Source: Arthrobacter sp. EPSL27
Lineage (GTDB): Bacteria; Actinomycetota; Actinomycetes; Actinomycetales; Micrococcaceae
DNA: 64,000 nt
Reading direction: 5' to 3'
NCBI RefSeq assembly: GCF_001512305.1
Contig: NZ_LNUT01000003.1
Coordinates: forward strand, 498,109-562,108
The position numbers and the translations under genes were made by a program. The notes beneath the pieces were generated by a model that ran no database searches, was not told where the DNA came from, and saw nothing but the letters and a program-made list of their open reading frames with translations. Positions 47,708-58,566 of this stretch are shown piece by piece (position 1 is the first letter of the stretch; every line of letters begins with the position of its first letter).

Positions 47708-49054
47708 ATGACCGAATTGCGAACCCTGAAAGTAGCCCTGCTGGGCTGTGGCAACGTCGGGGCCCAGGTTGCGCGGATTCTCATTGACGACGCCGACACG
47801 CTGGCGTCCCGCGCCGGCGCCCGGCTGGAACTGTCCGGCATCGCGGTGCGCGACGTCGATGCCCCCCGCGAAGTCGACCTGCCGCGCGCGCTGTTCACCA
47901 CGGATGCCGAGGCCCTGGTCAAGGACGCGGACCTGGTGATCGAATTGATGGGCGGCATCGAGCCGGCCCGGACCCTGATCCTGACCGCCATGCGCAACGG
48001 CGCCTGCGTGGTCACCGGCAACAAGGCCCTGGTGGCCAAGGACGGGCCCACGCTCCATGAGGAAGCGGACCGGGCCGGCGTCCAGCTGTCCTACGAGGCC
48101 GCCGTGGCCGGCGCGATCCCCATCCTGCGGCCCATCCGGGACAGCCTCTCCGGCGACCGGATCACCCGCGTGCTGGGCATCGTCAACGGGACCACCAACT
48201 TCATCCTGGACCAGATGGATTCCACCGGCGCGCAGTTCGCCGACGCCCTGGCCCAGGCCCAGCGCCTCGGCTACGCGGAAGCAGACCCCACGGCCGACGT
48301 CGAGGGTTATGACGCCGCCTCGAAGGCCGCGATCCTGGCCTCCCTGTCCTTCCACACCCGGTTCTCCCTGGACGACGTTTACTGCGAGGGCATCAGCTCC
48401 GTCACCGCCGCGGATATCGCCGCGGCCAAGGATGCCGGCTTTGTGATCAAGCTGCTGGCGATCGCGGAAAAGCTGGATACCGCAGACGCAGCAGCAGGCA
48501 CAGACGCGGCAGCAGACGGCAACACCGGAATCTCCGTCCGCGTGCACCCGACGCTGCTGCCGCGCGAACACCCGCTGGCCGCAGTCCACGGTGCCTTCAA
48601 CGCTGTCTTCGTCGAGGCCGAAAACGCCGGCGAACTGATGTTCTACGGCCAGGGCGCCGGCGGCAAGCCGACTGCCTCGGCTGTGATGGGCGATCTCATC
48701 TCCGCCGCGCGGAGCATCGTCCTGGGTGGTCCCGGCCGCGCCGAGACCACCACCGGCCAGGTGGTGGCGCTGCCCATCAGCTCGGCGGTCACCAGCTACT
48801 ACATCGGCCTCGACGTGGCGGACCAGCCCGGCGTCCTGGCCCAGATCGCCCGTCTCTTCGCCGAGCACGGTGTCTCCATTGAAATCATGCGGCAGACCAT
48901 CCACCGCGACGCCGACTCGAACACCGAATCAGCGGAGCTGCGGATCGTGACCCACCGCGCAAGCGAGGCTGCACTGGCAGCCACCGTCGAGGCCGTGAAG
49001 GGCCTGGACGTCATCAATTCAGTTACATCCGTTCTGCGGGTAGAAGGAGTCTAA
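47708..49054 (+). CDS. hom: Homoserine dehydrogenase
   Basis: Reduces aspartate semialdehyde to homoserine for threonine and methionine. The 448-residue protein has the NAD(P) motif LLGCGNVGAQV (about 10-20), GIVNGTTNFILDQM and EADPTADVEGYDAASKAAILA at the active site, and a C-terminal ACT domain (about 355-448) that usually mediates threonine feedback inhibition. An Ala/Asp-rich insertion (DTADAAAGTDAAADGN) around 255-272 sits on a surface loop. It starts at the base after the lysA stop and abuts thrC. Confidence 0.95.
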   Translation: MTELRTLKVALLGCGNVGAQVARILIDDADTLASRAGARLELSGIAVRDVDAPREVDLPRALFTTDAEALVKDADLVIELMGGIEPARTLILTAMRNGACVVTGNKALVAKDGPTLHEEADRAGVQLSYEAAVAGAIPILRPIRDSLSGDRITRVLGIVNGTTNFILDQMDSTGAQFADALAQAQRLGYAEADPTADVEGYDAASKAAILASLSFHTRFSLDDVYCEGISSVTAADIAAAKDAGFVIKLLAIAEKLDTADAAAGTDAAADGNTGISVRVHPTLLPREHPLAAVHGAFNAVFVEAENAGELMFYGQGAGGKPTASAVMGDLISAARSIVLGGPGRAETTTGQVVALPISSAVTSYYIGLDVADQPGVLAQIARLFAEHGVSIEIMRQTIHRDADSNTESAELRIVTHRASEAALAATVEAVKGLDVINSVTSVLRVEGV

Positions 49055-50161
49055 GTGGCTCACCAATGGCGCGGCGTCATCCGCGAATACGCTGACCGTC
49101 TGCCCGTCACCGCGGAGACCACCGTCATCACCCTGGGTGAGGGCGGCACCCCGCTGGTGCACGCGCAGCAGTTGTCCGCCCTGACCGGCAGCGACGTTTA
49201 CCTCAAGGTCGAGGGCATGAACCCGACCGGCTCGTTCAAGGACCGCGGCATGACCATGGCCATGACGGCGGCTGTGGCTGCCGGGGCCAAGGCCGTGGTG
49301 TGCGCCTCCACGGGCAACACCTCCGCCTCGGCCGCGGCGTACGCCACCGCGGCGGGGCTAAAATGCGTGGTGCTGGTGCCCGAGGGCAAGATCTCGATGG
49401 GCAAGCTGAGCCAGGCGATCGCGCATGGTGCGACCCTGCTGCAGGTCGACGGCAACTTCGATGACTGCCTCGAGATTGCCCGGAAGCTGGGGGAGTCCTA
49501 CCCCGTGTTCCTGGTGAACTCGGTCAACCCGGCCCGGATCGAGGGCCAGAAGACCGGCGCCTTCGAAGTGGTCGACTGGCTCGGCGACGCCCCGGACTTC
49601 CACGTGCTGCCCGTCGGCAACGCCGGCAACATCACCGCGTACTGGAAGGGCTATAAGGAATACTGCGCCCCGTTCGAGTCCCTCACGGCCGGCACGCTGG
49701 CCCCGGTCTCCACCCGGACCCCGGTCATGTGGGGCTTCCAGGCCGCCGGTGCGGCGCCGTTCGTTGCCGGCCACCCCATCACGGAGCCCGACACGATCGC
49801 CACCGCCATCCGGATCGGCAATCCGGCTTCCTGGGAGACCGCCGTCGCCGCACGCGACGAGTCCGGCGGTGTGATCGAGGCCGTCACCGACGAGGAAATC
49901 CTCTCCGCCCACCGCTGGCTGTCCTCCCGTGAAGGCGTCTTCGTCGAACCCGGCTCCGCTGCCGGCGTCGCCGGGCTGATCAAAAAGCACGCCGCGGGCG
50001 AGGTGCCGGCCGGCAAGACGATCGTCATCACGGTCACCGGCCACGGCCTCAAGGATCCGCAGTGGGCGCTCCGCACCGAGGACGGCAGCGAAGTGCAGCC
50101 GGTCAAGGTCGCAAACGATGTTGTCACCGTGGCTACCGCCCTGGGACTGGAAGAAAAATAG
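49055..50161 (+). CDS. thrC: Threonine synthase
   Basis: Converts O-phosphohomoserine to threonine. A 368-residue fold-type II PLP enzyme with the Schiff-base Lys62 in [10 protein letters not shown] and [13 protein letters not shown] for the phosphate, plus [18 protein letters not shown] start at 49055 directly after the hom stop. Short form (class II-like), as usual in actinobacteria. thrB follows after two bases. Confidence 0.95.
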   Translation: MAHQWRGVIREYADRLPVTAETTVITLGEGGTPLVHAQQLSALTGSDVYLKVEGMNPTGSFKDRGMTMAMTAAVAAGAKAVVCASTGNTSASAAAYATAAGLKCVVLVPEGKISMGKLSQAIAHGATLLQVDGNFDDCLEIARKLGESYPVFLVNSVNPARIEGQKTGAFEVVDWLGDAPDFHVLPVGNAGNITAYWKGYKEYCAPFESLTAGTLAPVSTRTPVMWGFQAAGAAPFVAGHPITEPDTIATAIRIGNPASWETAVAARDESGGVIEAVTDEEILSAHRWLSSREGVFVEPGSAAGVAGLIKKHAAGEVPAGKTIVITVTGHGLKDPQWALRTEDGSEVQPVKVANDVVTVATALGLEEK

Positions 50162-50163
50162 TC

Positions 50164-51150
50164 GTGGAAACCACCCTCACCATTCCGGCCGAGTCCGCCG
50201 CCGACACACCGGCGGTTCGGTCCGGACAGCTCGTGACGGTCCGGGTGCCCGCCACCAGCGCGAACCTGGGGCCCGGCTACGACAGCCTGGGACTCGCGCT
50301 GACACTGTTCGACACCCTGACGGTGGAGACCCTGGACAGCGGCGAGCTGGAGTTCGAACTCAGCGGAGAGGGCGCGGAATCCCTGCCCCGCGATGCCAGC
50401 CACCTGGTGGTGAGGGCGCTCACCGAGGCCCTGCACCGCCTGGGCTTCCGGCACGAGGGCCTGCGGATCACGGCTGACAACATCAACCCGCACGGCCGCG
50501 GGCTGGGCTCCTCGGCCTGCGCCGTGGTGGCCGCCGTCACCGCGGCCAACGCCCTGGTCCCGGAAGCCTCGCGCCGGGACCGGGAGTGGGTCCTGCAGCT
50601 CACGAGTGAGATGGAAGGCCACCCGGACAACGTCGCTCCCGCGATTTTCGGCGGACTGGCGCTGTCGTGGCAGGACAGTGACCAGTACAGCAGCACCTGC
50701 GCGACTGTCGCAGCGGCCGTCATTCCGGTGGTGGCAGTGCCGGACTACGAGCTGTCCACCGAAGCGGCGCGGGCGCTGCTGCCCGCCTCGGTGGGCCACC
50801 ATGCCGCGGCCATGAACTCCGGCCGGGCGGCCCTGCTGATCCATGCGCTGACGCAGAAACCCGAGTTCCTGCTGCCCGGTACCGAGGACTACCTGCACCA
50901 GAGCTACCGGGCCGAGGCCATGCGTCCCAGCGCGGACCTGATCGCAGCGCTGCGGCGCGCGGGTTTCGCCGCCGTCGTCTCCGGGGCCGGGCCCACCGTG
51001 CTGGTCCTGGCCAACGGCGAGGCCCAGGCGGAGGCCGCCGTCGGGTTCATCGATTCCTTCACGGCCGGCAACACGCCGGACGTGGGCTGGCGTGTGATGA
51101 AGCTGGCTGTGGACGTCGAAGGTGCTAAAGTGGAAGTGCACCGGCGGTAA
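50164..51150 (+). CDS. thrB: Homoserine kinase
   Basis: Phosphorylates homoserine. A 328-residue GHMP kinase with VPATSANLGPGYDSLG at the N terminus, the ATP loop HGRGLGSSACAVVAA, and GAGPTVLVLA near the C terminus. I chose GTG 50164 (VETTLTIP), two bases after the thrC stop. It is the last gene of the lysine/threonine run; a short dyad at 51160-51176 follows. Confidence 0.95.
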   Translation: METTLTIPAESAADTPAVRSGQLVTVRVPATSANLGPGYDSLGLALTLFDTLTVETLDSGELEFELSGEGAESLPRDASHLVVRALTEALHRLGFRHEGLRITADNINPHGRGLGSSACAVVAAVTAANALVPEASRRDREWVLQLTSEMEGHPDNVAPAIFGGLALSWQDSDQYSSTCATVAAAVIPVVAVPDYELSTEAARALLPASVGHHAAAMNSGRAALLIHALTQKPEFLLPGTEDYLHQSYRAEAMRPSADLIAALRRAGFAAVVSGAGPTVLVLANGEAQAEAAVGFIDSFTAGNTPDVGWRVMKLAVDVEGAKVEVHRR

Positions 51151-51474
51151 TTCCGCAGTCGGCAATTCAATTGCCGTCCATAAGACCGCGATGTTGGCCT
51201 AGTTGCCTTTCTCATCTTTCACTGCGCAATAATTTCGGTGCCACCTGCATTAGGGTCTGACGCAGGAACCCGCAGAAACAGTCTCTGCACCCCTGAAACG
51301 TCAGCCCGCCGTTCCTTCTCTACCGGAACGAGCCAGGTGAATGCAGTATCCGGCTGAGCCGGCCATTTCCATCCGGCAAGGCCGAAATCGCGGCTGCAGA
51401 TCTGAACTGCAGCCCGGATCAAATCATCGCGTCCAGCTCCTAGCCTGGACGCCGTCGAGGGGGAAGGATCCTTC
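51151..51474 (+). promoter_or_regulatory. thrB-rho intergenic leader
   Basis: 324 bases with no gene. A small dyad CGGCAAT-TCA-ATTGCCG (51160-51176) may end the thr transcript. TTGCCT (51203) and AATAAT (51228) are weak -35/-10 candidates 19 bases apart. The rest is a C-rich, A/G-interrupted leader of the kind Rho uses to regulate itself. GGGGGAAGGA at 51460-51469 is the rho Shine-Dalgarno. Confidence 0.45.
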
Positions 51475-53598
<2,124 letters not shown>

Positions 53599-53606
53599 CT
53601 GGCTTT

Positions 53607-53723
53607 AGCCGCTCAAAATATGCCGGCCCCGCCCTCCGCCGGGTGGCTGACGATCTACGATCGTCAGCCACCCGGCTCCGGCAGGCCCGAAGCCACTCCC
53701 CGGCCGGCATATTTTGAGCGGCT
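53607..53723. repeat. Nested double inverted repeat between rho and prfA
   Basis: Two perfect inverted repeats, one inside the other. Outer arms of 22 bp lie at 53607-53628 and 53702-53723 (core TCAAAATATGCCGG). Inner arms of 18 bp lie at 53638-53655 and 53659-53676 (GATCGTCAGCCACCCGGC) around a TAC loop. It starts nine bases after the rho stop. It may be a terminator, a REP-like element or a small non-autonomous mobile element. No clear target duplication is seen. Confidence 0.85.
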
Positions 53724-53750
53724 TTGCTATTTGCTCACCGTCGCTTCACC

Positions 53751-53815
53751 GCAACGCGGGGTCACTTGGCGCCCGTTGGAGCCGTTGGCATGGGCGGTAA
53801 GTGACCCCTCGTTGC
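53751..53815. repeat. Second, unrelated palindrome upstream of prfA
   Basis: 24-bp arms at 53751-53774 and 53792-53815 (GCAACG, GGGGTCACTT and CGCCC blocks conserved, three mismatches) flank a 17-base loop. Its sequence is unrelated to the nested repeat just upstream. It ends seven bases before a good -10 box for prfA. Confidence 0.75.
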
Positions 53816-53821
53816 AGTAAC

Positions 53822-53827
53822 TAGACT
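53822..53827 (+). promoter_or_regulatory. -10 box for prfA
   Basis: TAGACT lies 28 bases before the prfA ATG, after the second palindrome, so prfA probably has its own promoter apart from rho. No -35 consensus is visible. Confidence 0.4.
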
Positions 53828-53854
53828 TGTAAGAGTCGAAAGAGGTTTTGAAAA

Positions 53855-54928
53855 ATGTTTGAGTCCGTACAGGGCCTGTTGGATGAGCATGATGCCATCC
53901 AGGCGCAGCTTGGCGATCCTGCTGTTTATGCTGACCAGAAGCTTGCCCGGAAGCTGGGGCGGCGCTCGGCACAGCTCAACGGCATTGTTGAGGCCTACCA
54001 CCGCTGGGAAGGCATCCGCGATGATCTGGCCGCTGCCAAGGAGATGGCGGACGAGGACCCCGAGTTTGCTGCCGAGGTGCCGGAGCTTGAGGCTGCGCTG
54101 GAGACCGCGGCCGCGAAGCTGCGCCGGCTGCTGATCCCGCGGGACCCGGACGATGCCCGCAACGTGATCCTCGAGGTCAAGGGCGGCGAAGGCGGCGACG
54201 AGGCTGCGCTCTTCGCCGCGGACCTGCTGCGGATGTACACCCGGTACGCGGAATCCCGCGGCTGGAAGACCGAGATCATTTCGGCGACGGAATCGGATCT
54301 CGGTGGCTACAAGGATGTCCAGATGGCCGTCAAGGGCAGCTCCAACGACCCCGCCGAGGGTGTCTTTGCCCGGCTCAAGTTCGAAGGCGGTGTGCACCGT
54401 GTGCAGCGCGTGCCCGTGACCGAGTCGCAGGGCCGCATCCACACCTCGGCCGCCGGCGTGCTGGTCCTCCCGGAAGTGGACGAGCCCGAAGAGCTCGAAA
54501 TCAACCAGAACGACCTCAAGATCGACGTCTACCGGTCCTCCGGCCCCGGCGGGCAGTCCGTGAACACCACCGACTCCGCCGTCCGGATCACCCACCTTCC
54601 CACCGGGATCGTGGTCGCGATGCAGAACGAGAAGTCGCAGCTGCAGAACCGGGAAGCCGGCATGCGCGTGCTCCGTGCACGCATCCTGGCGCACCAGCAG
54701 GAGCAGATCGACGCCGAGAACTCCGCCCAGCGCAAGTCGCAGATCCGCACCATGGACCGCTCCGAGCGCATCCGGACCTACAACTACCCGGAAAACCGGA
54801 TCGCGGACCACCGCACCGGCTACAAGGCCTACAACCTGGACCAGGTCATGAACGGCGACCTGGAACCGGTCATCCAGTCGGCCATCGAGATGGATGAGCA
54901 GGCCCGCCTCGACGCCATCGGCGACTAG
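53855..54928 (+). CDS. prfA: Peptide chain release factor 1
   Basis: A 357-residue release factor for UAA and UAG. The peptidyl-hydrolysis motif GGQ is at 232-234 in [17 protein letters not shown], and the stop-codon reading tripeptide PVT is in [16 protein letters not shown] (RF1 type; RF2 has SPF). AAAGAGG lies upstream of ATG 53855. prmC, which methylates the GGQ glutamine, follows 13 bases later. Confidence 0.96.
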   Translation: MFESVQGLLDEHDAIQAQLGDPAVYADQKLARKLGRRSAQLNGIVEAYHRWEGIRDDLAAAKEMADEDPEFAAEVPELEAALETAAAKLRRLLIPRDPDDARNVILEVKGGEGGDEAALFAADLLRMYTRYAESRGWKTEIISATESDLGGYKDVQMAVKGSSNDPAEGVFARLKFEGGVHRVQRVPVTESQGRIHTSAAGVLVLPEVDEPEELEINQNDLKIDVYRSSGPGGQSVNTTDSAVRITHLPTGIVVAMQNEKSQLQNREAGMRVLRARILAHQQEQIDAENSAQRKSQIRTMDRSERIRTYNYPENRIADHRTGYKAYNLDQVMNGDLEPVIQSAIEMDEQARLDAIGD

Positions 54929-54941
54929 CACGGCGGCCGTC

Positions 54942-55832
54942 GTGAGAACAGAACGCACCGGGCCTGGCCTAGGGGACGCGGTCCGCGAGGCCACCGCCAC
55001 CCTGGCCGCCGCCGGTGTCCCGAGCCCACGGGTGGACGCTGAACTCCTGGCCGGGCACCTGCTCGGCGTCGGACCCGGCAGGCTGCGTGCCCTGATGCTG
55101 GTGGACACCCCGGCACCCGAAGGCTACGGGGAACTCGTCGCGGACCGGGCACGGCGCATTCCGCTGCAGCACATCACGGGCGTGGCGCACTTCCGGTACC
55201 TCGAGCTGGCCGTCGGTCCGGGGGTCTTCATCCCGCGCCCGGAAACCGAATCCGTGGTGCAGCTGGTCCTGGACTGGCTCAAGGACACCGGCCAGCTGCT
55301 GCCCCCGGCACGGCCCAAAGTGGTGGACCTCGGCACCGGGTCCGGGGCCATCGCCGGCTCCATCGCGCACGAGGTTCCCGGGGCAGAGGTCCACGCCGTG
55401 GAATTCAGCGAGTTCGCGCACGCCTGGGCGGCGAAGAACCTGGCGCCGCTCGGCGTCCACCTCATCCGCGGCGACCTGCGCGATGCCCTGCCCGAGCACA
55501 ACGGGACCTTCGACGTCGTCGTCTCCAACCCTCCCTACATTCCCGCCGAAGCGGTGCCCAACGAACCCGAAGTGGCCCTGCACGATCCGCCGGAAGCCCT
55601 GTACGGCGGGGGAGCGGACGGCATGGAACTCCCGACGGCGGCCGCAGCCTCCGCAGCCCGGCTGCTGGTCCCCGGGGGCTACTTCGTGATGGAACACGCC
55701 GAGGTCCAGTCCGGCTGGATCGCCGCCATGCTGGAGCGCTCCGGCCTCTGGTCCGCCGTGACCACACACCGCGACCTCAACGGCAAGGACCGGGCCACCA
55801 GCGCCGTCCTCGCCGGTCCGTCCGCCCGCTGA
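54942..55832 (+). CDS. prmC: Release factor glutamine N5-methyltransferase
   Basis: Methylates the GGQ glutamine of release factors using SAM. A 296-residue protein: an N-terminal helical recognition domain (AGVPSPRVDAELLAGHLLG), FIPRPETESVVQ, motif I VVDLGTGSGAIAGSIA, and the catalytic NPPY at about 196-199. I chose GTG 54942, 13 bases after prfA. A downstream Sua5-family gene follows after 40 bases. Confidence 0.93.
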   Translation: MRTERTGPGLGDAVREATATLAAAGVPSPRVDAELLAGHLLGVGPGRLRALMLVDTPAPEGYGELVADRARRIPLQHITGVAHFRYLELAVGPGVFIPRPETESVVQLVLDWLKDTGQLLPPARPKVVDLGTGSGAIAGSIAHEVPGAEVHAVEFSEFAHAWAAKNLAPLGVHLIRGDLRDALPEHNGTFDVVVSNPPYIPAEAVPNEPEVALHDPPEALYGGGADGMELPTAAAASAARLLVPGGYFVMEHAEVQSGWIAAMLERSGLWSAVTTHRDLNGKDRATSAVLAGPSAR

Positions 55833-55872
55833 TGATCCGGGCAACCCTCCCAAGTGATGAAAGAATGGGCCA

Positions 55873-56613
55873 GTGACAACTAGCTACGATTGCACGGCAG
55901 CCGAAGAGCGGGCCGCAGGACTTGAACACGCCCAGCGGGCCATCCGCGAGCAGAAGTGCGTGGTCTTCCCCACGGACACCGTGTACGGGATTGCCGCCGA
56001 TGCGTTCTCGCCCCTCGCCGTGACCCTGCTGCTGGCCTCGAAGGGCCGCAGCCGGAAGATGCCGCCGCCGGTGCTCATCCCGCGGCTCAACGCCCTCGAC
56101 GGCCTGGCCACGGATGTGCCGGCCGAAGCCCGCCGGCTTGCCGAGGCGTTCTGGCCCGGGGGACTGACGCTCATCCTGCACGCCCAGCCGTCCCTGGACT
56201 GGGACCTCGGCGAGACCAAGGGCACGGTGGCCCTGCGGATCCCGGCCGACGAGGTGGCACAGGACCTGCTGACCCTCACCGGGCCGCTGGCCGTGTCCTC
56301 GGCCAACCGCACCGGCCAGGCAGCGGCGCAGACCGCCGCCGAAGCTGAAGCCCAGCTCGCCGAGTCCGTGGAGGTCTACCTCGAAGGCGGGCCGCGTCCG
56401 GCCGAAGGCGCCGAGGCGGTGCCGTCCACCATCGTCGACGCCACCTCACTGCCGCTGCGCGTCGTGCGCCAGGGTGCGATCAGCCTCGCCCGGCTCCGTG
56501 AAGTGGTCCCGGAGGTGCTGGGCGTGGACGAACAGCCCCCCGCCGCAGGCGGAGGAACAGGGGCAGACCCGGCCGGCGAAGAACCCGCCGACGAGCCGGC
56601 CGGAACCGCATGA
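55873..56613 (+). CDS. tsaC: L-threonylcarbamoyladenylate synthase (Sua5/YwlC/YrdC)
   Basis: Makes threonylcarbamoyl-AMP from threonine, bicarbonate and ATP for the t6A37 tRNA modification. The 246-residue protein has CVVFPTDTVYGIAADAF, KGRSRKMPPPVLI, FWPGGLTLIL, VALRIPADE and SSANRTGQ, the YrdC-fold signature. The C-terminal 35 residues are a Pro/Gly/Glu-rich tail, not a Sua5 domain. GTG start at 55873; the stop overlaps the glycosyltransferase start as ATGA. Confidence 0.92.
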   Translation: MTTSYDCTAAEERAAGLEHAQRAIREQKCVVFPTDTVYGIAADAFSPLAVTLLLASKGRSRKMPPPVLIPRLNALDGLATDVPAEARRLAEAFWPGGLTLILHAQPSLDWDLGETKGTVALRIPADEVAQDLLTLTGPLAVSSANRTGQAAAQTAAEAEAQLAESVEVYLEGGPRPAEGAEAVPSTIVDATSLPLRVVRQGAISLARLREVVPEVLGVDEQPPAAGGGTGADPAGEEPADEPAGTA

Positions 56614-57377
56614 CCCTCGAACGGCAGCGCGTCCCCGTCCTCGACGTGGACGCCACACCCCTGACGGTGCCGGAGCTGACAGAGGTGCTCACCCGCTACG
56701 TGGCCGAGGGCACCATCCGCACGGTCGTCGGGCACAACCTCCACAGCGTCACCCTGTGCCATTCGGATCCGGCGTTCCGCCGGTTCTACGACCAAAGCGA
56801 CGTGGTGCTGATCGACGGCGCCCCCGTGCTCATGCTGTGGTCCCGCGGCAGCCAGGCCCGGCCGGACGGTATTCCCGTCATGGACTACCGGCTCGGCTCC
56901 ACCGACTGGATTCCCGCCCTGGCGGATGTCAGCGGGCTGGAGCGGATTGCCGTGATCGGCGCCGGGCCGGTGGCGAACTCCCAGGCGGTGGCCCGGCTTG
57001 CCGCAGTGGTACCGGGCGCCCGGGTGGCCGGAATGCCCGGCGAGGGCTGGAACACGGACCTGGAAGAGTCGGCCGTGGCCTGGCTGTCGGAGTTCCGGCC
57101 GCAACTGGTTCTGCTCGGGCTCGGCATGCCGCTGCAGGAGCAGGTGCTCACCCGCCGGCTGGGGGAGCTGCCCCCGGCCGTCTACTGCGCCGTGGGCGGG
57201 GCGATCGAGCAGATTGCCGGGATCCAGAAGCTTGCACCGCGGTGGCTGGGACGCCTCGGCCTGGAATGGGCCTGGCGCCTGGTCCTGCACCCGCGGCGCG
57301 TCGCCTACCGGGTTTTCGGTGAGCCGTGGCTGCTCGCCGGCCTGCTGGTCCGCCGCCGGCTACAGCCCAGGGGTTAG
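56610..57377 (+). CDS. WecG/TagA/CpsF-family glycosyltransferase
   Basis: A 255-residue GT26-family enzyme. Family features include VVGHNLHSVTLCHSD, DVVLIDGAPVLMLW, AVIGAGPVANSQAV, QLVLLGLGMPLQEQ and YCAVGGAIEQIAG. WecG and TagA transfer ManNAc-type sugars to undecaprenyl-linked GlcNAc in cell-wall polymer synthesis. WecA, encoded 1.2 kb downstream, would make that acceptor, so a joint pathway is likely. It is translationally coupled to tsaC. The exact donor sugar is unknown. Confidence 0.87.
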   Translation: MTLERQRVPVLDVDATPLTVPELTEVLTRYVAEGTIRTVVGHNLHSVTLCHSDPAFRRFYDQSDVVLIDGAPVLMLWSRGSQARPDGIPVMDYRLGSTDWIPALADVSGLERIAVIGAGPVANSQAVARLAAVVPGARVAGMPGEGWNTDLEESAVAWLSEFRPQLVLLGLGMPLQEQVLTRRLGELPPAVYCAVGGAIEQIAGIQKLAPRWLGRLGLEWAWRLVLHPRRVAYRVFGEPWLLAGLLVRRRLQPRG

Positions 57378-58270
57378 AACTTCTGGTCCTTGAGGGGGCC
57401 GAAGCCCTTGCCGCGCAGTCCGGCGGAAAAGGCCCCGAACCAGTCGGCCAGGCCGCGGAGGTCGCCGCGGCGCAGGAAGTACCCGAGGTAGCCGCCAACA
57501 TCGGCGACCAGGGACTTGGCCCGGAAGTGGCGGCGGATCAGGTAGCCGCGGTTCCGGTAGTAGAAGTAACGTTTGAACGCCGACTCCGGCACGATCACAT
57601 GCCACCGGGCGCCGAACACGTGCTGCGTCTCGGAAAAGGCGTGCGGGTGCGTGATCGCTGTCGTCGTGACGGTGCCGAACCGGATGCCGGCCTTGCGGAG
57701 CCTGATGGTGAAGTCCACTTCGTCGCCGCGGATGAACAGGCGCATGTCCGGCAGGCCCACCTTGAAGAAGACATCCGAGCGGATCAGCGCACCGTTGAAG
57801 AAATGGCCGTCGTTGGGCAGGAAACCGAGTTTCTCCACCTCGGCCCGGTCGTGGGTGACTTTGCCGGCGAGGCGGAAGAAGAAGGAGAGCCGGTCCGGGT
57901 GGCCCGGGGCCACCACCAGCGGGACCACTGCCTCAAGATCGCGGGCCTCAGCCTCCCGGACCAGGGTGGCGAGGCACTCCGGATCGGCAGGTTCGGCGTC
58001 GTCGTCCATCATCCAGATCCAGTCGGCGCCCGTGGCGACCGCTTTAAGGATGGCAAGCGAGAACCCGCCCGCGCCGCCGAGGTTCGCCTCGGACCGGACA
58101 TACTCCACGTTTGCATGCGCTTCCGCCACATCCTTGGCGGGGACCGTACCGGAATCGACGAGGCAGATCGAGCGGACCGATGCCGTCTGGTTGTTGATGG
58201 CGTCCAGCAGGACCGCCAGCTCCCGGGGACGGTCAAACGTCACGGCAGCAACTGCAACCGACAGGGTCAT
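57374..58270 (-). CDS. Family 2 glycosyltransferase, GlfT1-like
   Basis: A 298-residue GT-A glycosyltransferase. VAAVTFDRPRELAVLLDAI opens the nucleotide-binding fold. NLGGAGGFSLAI and MMDDDAEP hold the metal-binding Asp cluster, and IRGDEVDFTIRLRKAG provides the catalytic base region. The pattern resembles galactofuranosyltransferases such as GlfT1 and rhamnan-type enzymes; the donor is inferred, not shown. It is convergent with the WecG-like gene (4-base overlap) and divergent from wecA, which suggests one glycopolymer locus. Confidence 0.84.
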   Translation of the reverse strand: MTLSVAVAAVTFDRPRELAVLLDAINNQTASVRSICLVDSGTVPAKDVAEAHANVEYVRSEANLGGAGGFSLAILKAVATGADWIWMMDDDAEPADPECLATLVREAEARDLEAVVPLVVAPGHPDRLSFFFRLAGKVTHDRAEVEKLGFLPNDGHFFNGALIRSDVFFKVGLPDMRLFIRGDEVDFTIRLRKAGIRFGTVTTTAITHPHAFSETQHVFGARWHVIVPESAFKRYFYYRNRGYLIRRHFRAKSLVADVGGYLGYFLRRGDLRGLADWFGAFSAGLRGKGFGPLKDQKF

Positions 58271-58566
58271 CGAGTGTTCCTTTCAGCACGGCCGCCGGTG
58301 GTTTTCCGCCCGGCAATGGGCCGTGTGACGCGAAGACAGGTGGCCATTGGCATTAGTATCTTGACTAGAGTCCACTGTAATACAGCCCTGTCAGGCACCA
58401 CGCACTGCCTGCCCTGCGCACGGCGACGGAGAAGTTTCATTTACCGCACGACAGACCCACAGCAGCTAAGTTCACCCCACCACCGGCGCCGCGCAGCATC
58501 ACCGCGGGTCCGTTCCGGCGAACCGGGTGTGCCCTGCGCCAGCCCCTCCGGACGGGTGTCTCCGCA
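58271..58566. promoter_or_regulatory. Divergent promoter region of the GT2 gene and wecA
   Basis: 296 bases with no credible gene. The A/T-richer patch 58352-58386 (with TTGACT and GTAATACAG on the plus strand) is the likely promoter zone, but no -35/-10 pair with normal spacing is convincing. AGGAAC at 58274-58279, read on the minus strand, serves the GT2 gene. Confidence 0.35.
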
